64,000 nt of DNA from Hoeflea sp. (GTDB lineage Bacteria; Pseudomonadota; Alphaproteobacteria; Rhizobiales; Rhizobiaceae): positions 1-64,000 of the forward strand of contig JAHRFE010000009.1 of assembly GCA_019084245.1 (NCBI GenBank). The letters run 5' to 3'. The position numbers were made by a program, and so were the translations under genes. The notes beneath the pieces are model-generated. The model did not search any database. It was not told the origin of the DNA and saw only the letters and a program-made list of their open reading frames with translations. Shown piece after piece: positions 44,815 to 52,882 of this stretch (position 1 is its first letter; each line of letters starts with the position of its first letter).

Positions 44815-46005
44815 TCAGATGATTGAGAGGAAGGCGTCGGCGGCGGCCCTGGCGAAAGCCGGGTCGTTGATGTGCAGCGGCAGGCGCTCGATGCGCCGGT
44901 TGGCGGATGGCTCGAAGGCGGATTCGAGGGCGGAAAAAAGCGCCTCATCGGCTTCCGGGTCGAAGAACGCACCGTCCTCGATGTCGAGCGCGGACACACC
45001 CTTCTCCGGAATGAGAAATCTCAGCGGGCCATTGCAGGCGCTCAACTTGCGGCCGATCCAGGTGCCGATCTGGCGGCACTCATCCGCGGACGTCCGCATC
45101 AGGGTGACGTTCGAATTGTGGTGGTAGAAGCGCCGTCCGGCAAAGCCAGCGGGAACCGTCTCGGGCGCCCAGAAATTGACCATGTCGAGTGCGCCTGCCG
45201 AACCGACATAGGGCACGCCGGTGCGCGCAATCGCATCGAAACGTTCCGGCGTGGCGGGCAGAACGCCACCGACCAGCATGTCGCAAACCTCGGTGGTTGT
45301 AATGTCAAGCACGCCTGCAAGGACACGATCATCAACGAGTTTTTCCATGGTTCGTCCGCCCACGCCGGTGGCGTGGAAGACCATGCAATCAAATCTGTCC
45401 TTGAGATGATCGATGGTCGCGGTCACGCCGTGCGTGGTGACGCCGAACATGGTCAGGCCGATGGAGGGAAGCCCGTCCGTCTGGACATGGGGTGCACGCA
45501 CCATCCCCGCCATGGCCTCGGCGGCGTTGTGCAGGATCATCCGGCTCAGCCGGTTGAGCCCGGCGAAATCGCTGACCGAGGGCATCATGATGATGTCGGA
45601 AATATCGACATACGGCGCCACATCGCCGGAGGCGAGCGTCGAGACCATGATCTTGGGCAGGCCATAGGGGAGTTCGCGCATGCCGGCGGTGATGATCGAT
45701 GTGCCGCCGCCACCGCCGATTCCGATCATGCCCGCAATATCGTTGCGCCCAGCGCTAAATCGCGAGAATGCGGTCGCCATGGCGCTGACGGCGGCGCCCC
45801 GGTCATCGACCTCCAGCACCGCTTGCGCCCCGTCCGGATGATGCCGTGCCACGTCACCGGCGGCAATGTCGACATCGACTGACGGCGCGCGGGTTCCCAC
45901 GTCGACGCGCAACACGGCGACGCCCGCATGGGCGATCCTGTCGGCCAGATAGGCGAGCTCAGCCCCCTTGGTGTCGGCGGTACCGACCACGTAGACATAT
46001 CTCAA
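44815..46005 (-). CDS. Tm-1-like ATP-binding-domain protein (UPF0261)
   Basis: 396 residues. It opens [20 protein letters not shown], the conserved start of UPF0261, with a glycine-rich [15 protein letters not shown] loop near residue 100 and [14 protein letters not shown] in the second half. ATP is thought to bind at the interface of the two domains. It is first in a five-gene operon with TIM-barrel partner, cupin, M24 peptidase and PfpI, and divergent from a TetR regulator 107 bp away. Confidence 0.88.
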   Translation of the reverse strand: MRYVYVVGTADTKGAELAYLADRIAHAGVAVLRVDVGTRAPSVDVDIAAGDVARHHPDGAQAVLEVDDRGAAVSAMATAFSRFSAGRNDIAGMIGIGGGGGTSIITAGMRELPYGLPKIMVSTLASGDVAPYVDISDIIMMPSVSDFAGLNRLSRMILHNAAEAMAGMVRAPHVQTDGLPSIGLTMFGVTTHGVTATIDHLKDRFDCMVFHATGVGGRTMEKLVDDRVLAGVLDITTTEVCDMLVGGVLPATPERFDAIARTGVPYVGSAGALDMVNFWAPETVPAGFAGRRFYHHNSNVTLMRTSADECRQIGTWIGRKLSACNGPLRFLIPEKGVSALDIEDGAFFDPEADEALFSALESAFEPSANRRIERLPLHINDPAFARAAADAFLSII

Positions 46006-46102
46006 GACTTCCTCCCCTCACGCCAGCCCGCCCGCTCCCTGACACCCGGCCGCCGTTCGGCAGACCCCAAAATACCGGTTGCCAATTTTTGAGACGCAAG
46101 TA

Positions 46103-46116
46103 TCATATTGGTATGA
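46103..46116. promoter_or_regulatory. Short dyad over the TetR start codon
   Basis: TCATA and TATGA flank TTGG; the right arm includes the TetR ATG (46113). It sits in the 107-bp divergent region between TetR and the Tm-1-like gene and could be an autoregulatory site. The arms are short, so this is a weak call. Confidence 0.3.
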
Positions 46117-46772
46117 ACATCTCATTGAAGTCAACTCAAACACCTGTACCCCCAGAACGAGGCCCCCGTGCCCGCACCCGGAAACTGATGGTGAAAACGG
46201 CGTGTCGCCTGATGCAGGCTGGCCTGACCCCGTCGGTCAGCGAGGTCGCGGAAGCCGCCGAGGTCTCGCGCGCGACGGCCTACCGGTATTTTCCGAGCGA
46301 AGTGGCGCTGGTGCACGCTGTAGTGGACGAAGCGCTTGGCCCGATACTGAACTGGAAAGGCAAGTCTCTGGACGCCGAAGAACGCGTGCGCGACCTGTTC
46401 GAAACGTCCTTGCCGCGCATAGCCGAGTTCGAGGCGACCTTCAAAGCGGCGCTGCGCTTGTCGCTGGACCAATGGGCGCGCGCGCAGGGTGGAACGCTGG
46501 GAGAGGAGCCCAGATTCACGCGCGGGCATCGCATCGACCTGCTCGGGGATGCCCTTGCGCCGCTGCGCGGCACGCTGCCGGACGATAGCTTTGACCGGCT
46601 CGCACAGGCGCTCTCGCTGATCTTCGGTATCGAGGTTTACACAGTGCTCAAGGACATCTGGGGGCTGTCTTCCGACCAATCTTCCAACGTCGCGAAATGG
46701 GCCGCCTGTGCCCTGGTCAGAGCTGCCGTCGCCGAGGCCCGATTGCAGGCAGCGACAGAAGGGAAAGGTTGA
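46113..46772 (+). CDS. TetR/AcrR-family transcriptional regulator
   Basis: 219 residues from the ATG at 46113; an open frame continuing upstream overlaps the divergent gene and is not real. N-terminal helix-turn-helix (about 30-70, PSVSEVAEAAEVSRATAYRY) with FPSEVALVHAVVDEAL, then a helical ligand domain. Divergent from the Tm-1-like operon, its most likely target. Confidence 0.88.
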   Translation: MNISLKSTQTPVPPERGPRARTRKLMVKTACRLMQAGLTPSVSEVAEAAEVSRATAYRYFPSEVALVHAVVDEALGPILNWKGKSLDAEERVRDLFETSLPRIAEFEATFKAALRLSLDQWARAQGGTLGEEPRFTRGHRIDLLGDALAPLRGTLPDDSFDRLAQALSLIFGIEVYTVLKDIWGLSSDQSSNVAKWAACALVRAAVAEARLQAATEGKG

Positions 46773-47102
46773 TCTGGTCTTACCAATCATGGCATTGTCC
46801 ATTTGCTGAAAGATAGCGGTAGCCGCTTCGACTGTAGAATAAATACCAATTATTCTATATTATAGAGCATTTCCGTCATAATAAACAGAAAAAGACACAA
46901 TCACCGCAAAACGGAAGTGCTTGACCATCTTGGGTTTTGGTAATACCAATTTTGGATCAACCGTGACAGTGGAGGGTCACCAATTACGCCGAAGGAGTGA
47001 ATGATACCGGCAACGGCCCGGGCTCGCGGCAATAACGCCCCGACTCCCCTTCGCCCTGCCGACGAATGAAAACCGAATGTGCACCAATGGGAGGAAATCA
47101 TA
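46773..47102. promoter_or_regulatory. 330-bp leader region of the CUT1 importer
   Basis: No gene seen. AT-rich 46836-46865 holds AGAATAA/TTATTCT arms around ATACCAA, followed by CTATA-T-TATAG. TTGACC (46921-46926) is a -35 candidate with TACCAA 17 bp away, directly overlapping the operator at 46937-46949. The ribosome-binding site GGGAGGAAAT precedes the ATG at 47103. Confidence 0.5.
46937..46949. promoter_or_regulatory. GntR/FadR-type operator upstream of the CUT1 importer
   Basis: TTGGTAATACCAA is a perfect palindrome and fits TNGTNNNACNA, the published consensus for the FadR (FCD) subfamily of GntR regulators. An FCD-GntR gene lies at 53894-54625 and the same core (TGGT-N3-ACCA) recurs at 56938-56948. 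It overlaps the probable -10 of the importer promoter, so it should repress. Confidence 0.65.
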
Positions 47103-48413
47103 ATGCGCAAGAAACTTATAGGCATGGCAGGAGGGCTTGCCCTGGCCCTGGCCAGCAGCACCTCGGTGCTGGCACAGGAACTGACCATATTCTGGGCCGA
47201 GTGGGACCCGGCCAACTATCTTCAGGAACTGGTCAACGAGTATGAGGCCGAAACCGGCGTACAGGTAACGGTGGAAACCACGCCCTGGTCGGATTTCCAG
47301 ACCAAGACGTTCACCGAGTTGAACGCCAAGGGATCGGCCTATGACATGGTGGTCGGAGACTCGCAGTGGCTTGGCGCCGCGTCCGAAGCCGGCCACTACG
47401 TGGACCTCACCGAGTTCTTCAACAAGCATAATCTTGGTGAAGTGATGGCGCCGGCGACGGTGAAGTACTATGCCGAATACCCGTCCAGCTCCGGCAAATA
47501 CTGGGCTATCCCGGCGGAAGGCGACGCGGTCGGCTGGTCCTATCGCAAGGACTGGTTCGAGGATCCTGCGGAGATGGAGGCGTTCAAGGCCAAGTATGGC
47601 TACGACCTCGCAGTGCCTGCCACATGGGCCCAGATGCGCGACATCGCGGAGTTTTTCCATCGTCCTGATCAGGGCCGCTACGGCATCGCCATCTACACCG
47701 ACAACTCCTATGACGGCCTCGTCATGGGCGTTGAGAACGCGATCTTCTCCTACGGGGGCGAGCTCGGAAACTACGAGACCTACGAAGTCGACGGCATCAT
47801 CAATTCGGAGCAGAATATCGCGGCGCTTGAGATGTACCGCGAACTCTACGGCTTCACGCCTCCGGGCTGGGCGAAAACCTTCTTCGTGGAGAACAACCAG
47901 GCGATCACCGAGAACCTGGCCGCGATGAGCATGAACTACTTCGCGTTCTTCCCGGCACTCACCAACGAGGCGTCTAACCCGAATGCCAAGGTGACCGGCT
48001 TCTTCGCCAATCCGGCAGGTCCGGACGGCCACCAGTTCGCCGCACTTGGCGGACAGGGCATTTCGGTCATCTCCTATTCGGAGAACCAGGAAGAATCGAT
48101 GAAGTTCCTGGAATGGTTCATCAAGGACGACGTCCAGAAGCGCTGGGCCGAACTTGGCGGTTACACTGCGAGCGCCGCGGTGCTCGAATCGGAGGAATTC
48201 CAGAACGCAACGCCCTACAACAAGGCCTTCTATGAAACCATGTTCAAGGTGAAGGACTTCTGGGCGACGCCGGAATATGCGGAGTTGCTGATCCAGATGA
48301 ACCAGCGCATCTATCCGTATATCACGGGTGGCGAGGGTACGGCCAAGGACGCACTCGACTCGCTTGCGACGGACTGGAACGCCACGTTCAAGAAGTACAA
48401 CCGGGTCCAGTAA
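47103..48413 (+). CDS. Family-1 extracellular solute-binding protein (CUT1)
   Basis: 436 residues; start MRKKLIGMAGG at 47103 behind GGGAGGAAATC. Signal peptide about 24 residues, ending at VLAQEL. Mature part is a maltose-type binding protein: ELTIFWAEWDPANYLQELV, DMVVGDSQWLGAASE, YWAIPAEGDAVGWSYRKDWF. Rich in aromatic residues as carbohydrate binders are. First gene of a six-gene importer operon. Confidence 0.92.
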   Translation: MRKKLIGMAGGLALALASSTSVLAQELTIFWAEWDPANYLQELVNEYEAETGVQVTVETTPWSDFQTKTFTELNAKGSAYDMVVGDSQWLGAASEAGHYVDLTEFFNKHNLGEVMAPATVKYYAEYPSSSGKYWAIPAEGDAVGWSYRKDWFEDPAEMEAFKAKYGYDLAVPATWAQMRDIAEFFHRPDQGRYGIAIYTDNSYDGLVMGVENAIFSYGGELGNYETYEVDGIINSEQNIAALEMYRELYGFTPPGWAKTFFVENNQAITENLAAMSMNYFAFFPALTNEASNPNAKVTGFFANPAGPDGHQFAALGGQGISVISYSENQEESMKFLEWFIKDDVQKRWAELGGYTASAAVLESEEFQNATPYNKAFYETMFKVKDFWATPEYAELLIQMNQRIYPYITGGEGTAKDALDSLATDWNATFKKYNRVQ

Positions 48414-48426
48414 TCCCCGTTCTTGC

Positions 48427-48452
48427 CGGAGGGGGCGCACCCGCCCCCTCCG
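48427..48452 (+). promoter_or_regulatory. Intercistronic hairpin after the binding-protein gene
   Basis: CGGAGGGGGCG and CGCCCCCTCCG form a perfect 11-bp stem with loop CACC, 13 bp after the binding-protein stop. TTATT follows rather than a T-run. Probably raises the ratio of binding protein to permeases. Confidence 0.65.
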
Positions 48453-48485
48453 TTATTGTCTCTGCATTTCAAAGAGGAGGTGGCT

Positions 48486-49391
48486 GTGGCCACTGCAGTC
48501 CTGACGACGCTGGATCCCCAATCGCGCGCCGCATCCCGCGGCATGAGCGATCTGTCGATCCGCAACCTGTTCATCATCCCGACGATCGTCTTCCTGATCG
48601 TGTTCAACATTTTCCCGCTGCTCTATTCGCTCGGCTATTCGTTCACCGATTTCCGCGCCTCTTCCAGCGCGCCAGCCAATTTCGTCGGATTGCAGAATTA
48701 CCGCGACCTGCTCGCCGACCCCTTCATCTGGAACAACTTCACCATCACCGCGAAATACGTGATCGTATCGGTTGTCGGCCAGGTGATCGTGGGCTTCGGC
48801 GTGGCGCTGCTTCTCAACCGCGACATCCCTTTCAAAGGCCTGCTCACGACGCTGCTTCTGTTGCCGATGATGCTGTCGATGGCAGTCGTCGGCCTGTTCT
48901 GGAAGCTGCTCTACGACCCGTCCTTCGGCATCATCAACTACGCGCTGGGCCTTGGCACCTTCGAATGGCTGTCCAACCCGAACATGGCGCTGTATGCGGT
49001 GGCATTGACGGATATCTGGATGTGGTCTCCCTTCGTGATGCTGCTGTCGCTGGCCGGTCTCTCCGCGGTGCCAAAGCATCTCTACGAGGCGGCGGCGATC
49101 GACAGGGCCGGCTCTTTCTACACGTTCTTCCGCATCACCCTGCCTCTGGTCGCGCCGATCCTGATGATCGCGATCATCTTCCGCACCATGGAGGCGTTCA
49201 AGACCTTCGACCTTGCCTACATCCTGACCAGCCAGCCGACCACGGAAGTGATCTCGATCCGGCTCTACAAGATGGCGTTCCAGGAATGGCAGACCGGCAT
49301 GTCCTGCGCGCTGGCCTACATCGTCCTGATCATGGTTCTGGCGATCACCAACATCTATGTAAAATATCTGAACAAAGTGAAGGAACGCTGA
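48486..49391 (+). CDS. CUT1 ABC transporter permease (MalF/UgpA-like)
   Basis: 301 residues from the GTG at 48486, chosen because GAGGAGG lies five bases upstream; the longer frame crosses the hairpin. Six helices: FIIPTIVFLIVFNIFPLLYS first, then the EAA-loop region YEAAAIDRAGSFYTFFRITLP that contacts the ATPases. Partner of the next permease. Confidence 0.92.
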   Translation: MATAVLTTLDPQSRAASRGMSDLSIRNLFIIPTIVFLIVFNIFPLLYSLGYSFTDFRASSSAPANFVGLQNYRDLLADPFIWNNFTITAKYVIVSVVGQVIVGFGVALLLNRDIPFKGLLTTLLLLPMMLSMAVVGLFWKLLYDPSFGIINYALGLGTFEWLSNPNMALYAVALTDIWMWSPFVMLLSLAGLSAVPKHLYEAAAIDRAGSFYTFFRITLPLVAPILMIAIIFRTMEAFKTFDLAYILTSQPTTEVISIRLYKMAFQEWQTGMSCALAYIVLIMVLAITNIYVKYLNKVKER

Positions 49392-49392
49392 G

Positions 49393-50352
49393 ATGGCCGC
49401 TGTCCGTACCAGTGGCGAAAGGACCACCAATCGCCTGGCGATCGTTCTGGTCCTGATCATCACGATGATCTTCCTGGCGCCGATCTACTGGATCGCGTCC
49501 ACCGCGTTCAAGCCGCGCAATCTGGCGACCACGATTCCGCCCACGGTGATCTTCACGCCCGAAATCTCGCCCTTCGTAAAGCTCTTCACCAAGCGCTCGC
49601 AACTGCGGGCTGCGCCGACGCCAGAGGAATACGAGGCAGCACCCTGGTGGGAAAGGCTCGTCTTTGACGGTGGTGAGAAGGTGGTTCGCTCGGGCCGGGG
49701 CGAAGTGCAATTGTCGGGCTATCCGAGCCGCTTCATGAACTCGCTCATCGTCGCCATCACCTCAACCGTGCTCGCCGTCGGCATGGGCACGTTCACAGCC
49801 TACGGCTTCTCGCGCTTCAAGGTGAAGGGAGAGCAGGACCTGCTCTTCTTCATTCTGTCGACCCGAATGCTGCCCCCCGTGGTGGTGGCGATTCCCATGT
49901 TCCTGATGTATCGCGCCGTCGGCCTCAACGACACACATCTCGGCCTCATCATCCTCTACACGGCCTTCAATCTGTCGTTTGCCGTCTGGCTGATGAAAGG
50001 CTTCATCGACGAAATCCCTAAGGAATACGAAGAGGCGGCGCTGGTCGACGGCTACACGCGCATGCAGGCCTTCTTCAAGATCGTCATCCCCGAAGCCGCC
50101 ACCGGCATCGCCGCCACGGCCGTGTTCTGCTTCATCACCGCGTGGAACGAATATGCCTTCGCGCTGATCATGACCAACCGCCGCGCCCAGACCGCGCCGC
50201 CCTTCATCCCGAGCCAGGTCGGCTCCGGCCTGCCCGACTGGACCGTGATCGCATCCGGCACGTTGCTGTTCCTGCTGCCGGTCGCGATTTTCACCTTCCT
50301 CCTGCGCAACCATCTCTTGCGCGGCATGTCCTTCGGAGCGATCCGCAAATGA
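49393..50352 (+). CDS. CUT1 ABC transporter permease (MalG/UgpE-like)
   Basis: 319 residues, six helices. Between helix 1 and helix 2 is an unusually long periplasmic stretch (about residues 40-115). EAA loop EYEEAALVDGYTRMQAFFKIVIP. Starts one base after the first permease stop and overlaps the small membrane-protein gene by 4 bp. Confidence 0.92.
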   Translation: MAAVRTSGERTTNRLAIVLVLIITMIFLAPIYWIASTAFKPRNLATTIPPTVIFTPEISPFVKLFTKRSQLRAAPTPEEYEAAPWWERLVFDGGEKVVRSGRGEVQLSGYPSRFMNSLIVAITSTVLAVGMGTFTAYGFSRFKVKGEQDLLFFILSTRMLPPVVVAIPMFLMYRAVGLNDTHLGLIILYTAFNLSFAVWLMKGFIDEIPKEYEEAALVDGYTRMQAFFKIVIPEAATGIAATAVFCFITAWNEYAFALIMTNRRAQTAPPFIPSQVGSGLPDWTVIASGTLLFLLPVAIFTFLLRNHLLRGMSFGAIRK

Positions 50353-50621
50353 GTTTTCGCAGCATCAACCAGCGTTTTCTAGCCCCGGGGGCGCAGGGCC
50401 TGATGATCTTCGGGATCATTTCCCTGTGCCAGCCGTGGAGCGTGTTTCTGCATCAGTACGGCGTCACCATGACTCTCTTCGGTCTCATTGCCTTCATGAT
50501 CACCTCCAAGATCGAGCCCGATCCGGAGGTCGAGGAAAGCTACATCGAGGAGTCGCTCGATGTGCTGGAGATCAATGACCATGCCAGCAAGAATGGCTCA
50601 AAGACCGCAGGGAGCCACTGA
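50349..50621 (+). CDS. Small membrane protein of the importer operon, function unknown
   Basis: 90 residues, MSFRSINQRFLAPG start, two hydrophobic helices (about 15-35, GLMIFGIISLCQPWSVFL, and 38-55, VTMTLFGLIAFMIT) and an acidic cytoplasmic-looking tail (KIEPDPEVEES, then a Glu/Asp-rich stretch). The ATG overlaps the permease (ATGA) and the stop overlaps the first ATPase (TGATG), so it is firmly within the operon. Rhizobial glycerol importers also have two ATPases and a small membrane protein (DUF2160 type); this may be an analogue. No homology was recognised. Confidence 0.8.
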   Translation: MSFRSINQRFLAPGAQGLMIFGIISLCQPWSVFLHQYGVTMTLFGLIAFMITSKIEPDPEVEESYIEESLDVLEINDHASKNGSKTAGSH

Positions 50622-51709
50622 TGGCGCAAATCGACATTCAGAACGTGCAGAAGTTCTTCGGTCATCTGCAGGTTCTGAAAAACCTGAACCTGACCATCGC
50701 CGACGGGGAATTCGTCGTCATGCTGGGCCAGTCGGGCGGCGGCAAGACCACCGCCTTGCGCGCCATCGCCGGGCTCGAATCCGTCACCTCAGGCAAGATC
50801 CTGATCAACGGCACCGAGGTGCAGGACCGCAAGGCCGCCGATCGCGACATCGCCTTCGTGTTCCAGTCCTTCTCGCTCTACCCGCACATGACCGTGCGCG
50901 AAAATATCGCGTTTCCGCTGCGCGCGGTGCGGATGAAGGCGACCGAGCGCGACAAGGCCGTCAATGAGGTGGCCGGGATCCTGCAGATCGCCGAGCATCT
51001 CAACCGCAAGCCTTCGGCGCTGTCGGGCGGCGACATGCAACGCGTGGCGATCGCACGCGCGCTCGTCAGGCGCCCGCAGGCGCTCTTGATGGACGAACCG
51101 CTGGGCGTGCTTGACGCCAAGCTGCGCGAACAGATGCGCGCCGAAATCAAGCGCCTGCACATTGCTCGCGGCTCGACCTCGGTTTATGTCACCCACGACC
51201 AGATTGAGGCGATGAGCCTGGCCGATCGCATTGTCATCCTGCATGACGGCGTGTTGCAGCAGGTGGGTGCGCCCGACGAAATCTATCTGCACCCGACCAA
51301 TCTTTTCGTGGCGAAATTTGTTGGCTCACCGGTGATGAACATCAACGGTGTCCGCATCGACGGAAACGGCGTTACCCTCAGCGGCGCCGACGCCAGCTTC
51401 AGTTTTCCCGACGATGCACTGGCCAGTGTGCGTGGCACAGCGGCCGATCTGACGCTCGGCGTCCGCCCCGAGGCGGTGCTGCTCCAGCACCAACAGACCG
51501 AAGGCTATATAGAAGTGCAAACAACCAACATCGAACCACTGGGCAGCCATGACATCGTCGATATCGGACTTGGCGAGGCAGTGCTTCGCGCCCGCACCGA
51601 GAGCGGGTTCATCTCGGGCGAAGGCCAGCGGGTCTGGGCCAGGCTCGATCCGGCCCAAGCGCATTTCTTTGATACGGCCACTGGCCTCAATTTGCGGGGA
51701 GCAAACTGA
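50621..51709 (+). CDS. CUT1 ABC transporter ATP-binding protein, first of two
   Basis: 362 residues: Walker A GQSGGGKTTALRAIAG, signature LSGGDMQRVAIARAL, Walker B ALLMDEPLGVLDAKLR and switch VTHDQIEAMSLAD; C-terminal TOBE-type domain from about 240. LSGGD and the D-loop GVLD differ slightly from the common LSGGQ and SNLD. Overlaps its neighbours by one base on both sides. Confidence 0.93.
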   Translation: MAQIDIQNVQKFFGHLQVLKNLNLTIADGEFVVMLGQSGGGKTTALRAIAGLESVTSGKILINGTEVQDRKAADRDIAFVFQSFSLYPHMTVRENIAFPLRAVRMKATERDKAVNEVAGILQIAEHLNRKPSALSGGDMQRVAIARALVRRPQALLMDEPLGVLDAKLREQMRAEIKRLHIARGSTSVYVTHDQIEAMSLADRIVILHDGVLQQVGAPDEIYLHPTNLFVAKFVGSPVMNINGVRIDGNGVTLSGADASFSFPDDALASVRGTAADLTLGVRPEAVLLQHQQTEGYIEVQTTNIEPLGSHDIVDIGLGEAVLRARTESGFISGEGQRVWARLDPAQAHFFDTATGLNLRGAN

Positions 51710-52779
51710 TGGCCGACATCGCATTGCAGGGCGTTACCAAGAAATTCGGCGCAAACATCGCATTGCGCGATCTGGACCTCGACATCAAGGATGGCGAGTT
51801 CTTCGTGCTGCTGGGTCAGACCGGAGCCGGCAAGACAACCACGCTCAGGGTGATTGCGGGGCTGGAAAAGCCAAACTCGGGCAAGGTCATACTCGACGGG
51901 CAGGACGCCACCAATTGGAACGCCGCCGAGCGCGACGTGGCGCTGGTGCTGCAGCAATACTCGCTCTATCCGCGCCTGACTGTGCGCGGCAATCTGGAGT
52001 TCCCGCTGAAATCCCGCACGCACAACCTCACCGCCGCCGAAATAAAGGACCGGGTCGACCGCGTCGCCGAGACGCTGCAGATCACCCGGCTGCTTGACCG
52101 AAAGGTCGAACGCCTGTCGGGCGGCGAGATGCAGCGGGTCTCGATCGGCCGCGCGATCGTGCGCAAGCCGCGCGTGTTTCTGATGGACGAGCCGCTGTCG
52201 GCGCTCGACGCCACTCTGCGCGATGTTCTGCGCGTGGAGCTCAAGAAACTGCACAGCGAGTTGGGCGCGACCTTCGTGTTCGTCACCCACGACCAGGTCG
52301 AGGCCATGTCGATGGGCGACAAGATCGGCGTGCTCAACAAGGGCCGGCTGGTGCAGGTCGGGACCCCGTCCGAGATCTATGCGAAGCCGATCAACACCTT
52401 TGTTGCGCGTTCGGTGGGCACGCCGCCGATGAACCTGCTCGACGGCACCTTGCGGGCCGGTACGGCGGTTCTGGATGCTGGCGGGTTCACCCTGCCCGTC
52501 ACCAGGATTCATGGAGCGGACGGCGCCCGAATCAGGTTCGGGATCCGGCCCGAAAACATGGTGCTTGACGGCAACGGACCAGCATCGGGCCGTGTTTTCG
52601 ACGTTGAGAACCACGGAGTCATCAAGATCCTGACCCTGGATGTCAACGGCACACATCTGCACGCCACCGTGTCGGCGCAGACGAAGGTACAGATCGACGA
52701 GGTGGTTCCGTTTGGCTGGAGGTCCGAGAAGGTGTTGTCCTTCGACCCGACAAACGGGCGCAATCTGGATCTCGACTGA
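51709..52779 (+). CDS. CUT1 ABC transporter ATP-binding protein, second of two
   Basis: 356 residues: GQTGAGKTTTLRVIAG, LSGGEMQRVSIGRAI, VFLMDEPLSALDATLRD and VTHDQVEAMSMGD, then an OB/TOBE domain. Probably forms a heterodimer with the first ATPase, as in glycerol (GlpST-type) importers. Last gene of the operon; a 12-bp stem hairpin follows. Confidence 0.93.
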   Translation: MADIALQGVTKKFGANIALRDLDLDIKDGEFFVLLGQTGAGKTTTLRVIAGLEKPNSGKVILDGQDATNWNAAERDVALVLQQYSLYPRLTVRGNLEFPLKSRTHNLTAAEIKDRVDRVAETLQITRLLDRKVERLSGGEMQRVSIGRAIVRKPRVFLMDEPLSALDATLRDVLRVELKKLHSELGATFVFVTHDQVEAMSMGDKIGVLNKGRLVQVGTPSEIYAKPINTFVARSVGTPPMNLLDGTLRAGTAVLDAGGFTLPVTRIHGADGARIRFGIRPENMVLDGNGPASGRVFDVENHGVIKILTLDVNGTHLHATVSAQTKVQIDEVVPFGWRSEKVLSFDPTNGRNLDLD

Positions 52780-52825
52780 CAGCGCGACTGTCAGAGGCAG
52801 CGATCTTGCATACCCCTCCCGGAGT

Positions 52826-52866
52826 GGAGCGGGTCGCAGGAGAGCAAGACTCCCGCGACCCGCTCC
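52826..52866. terminator. Bidirectional terminator hairpin between convergent genes
   Basis: GGAGCGGGTCGC (52826-52837) and GCGACCCGCTCC (52855-52866) form a perfect 12-bp stem with a 17-nt loop. It lies in the 103-bp gap between the importer operon and the converging hydroxyacid dehydrogenase. TTGGTCTTTC follows on the plus side. Confidence 0.7.
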
Positions 52867-52882
52867 GGAATTGGTCTTTCAC

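Noticed and set aside
45846-46112. Longer TetR protein starting at 45846
   Set aside because: The extension is antisense to the Tm-1-like gene and has low-complexity Arg/Pro composition.
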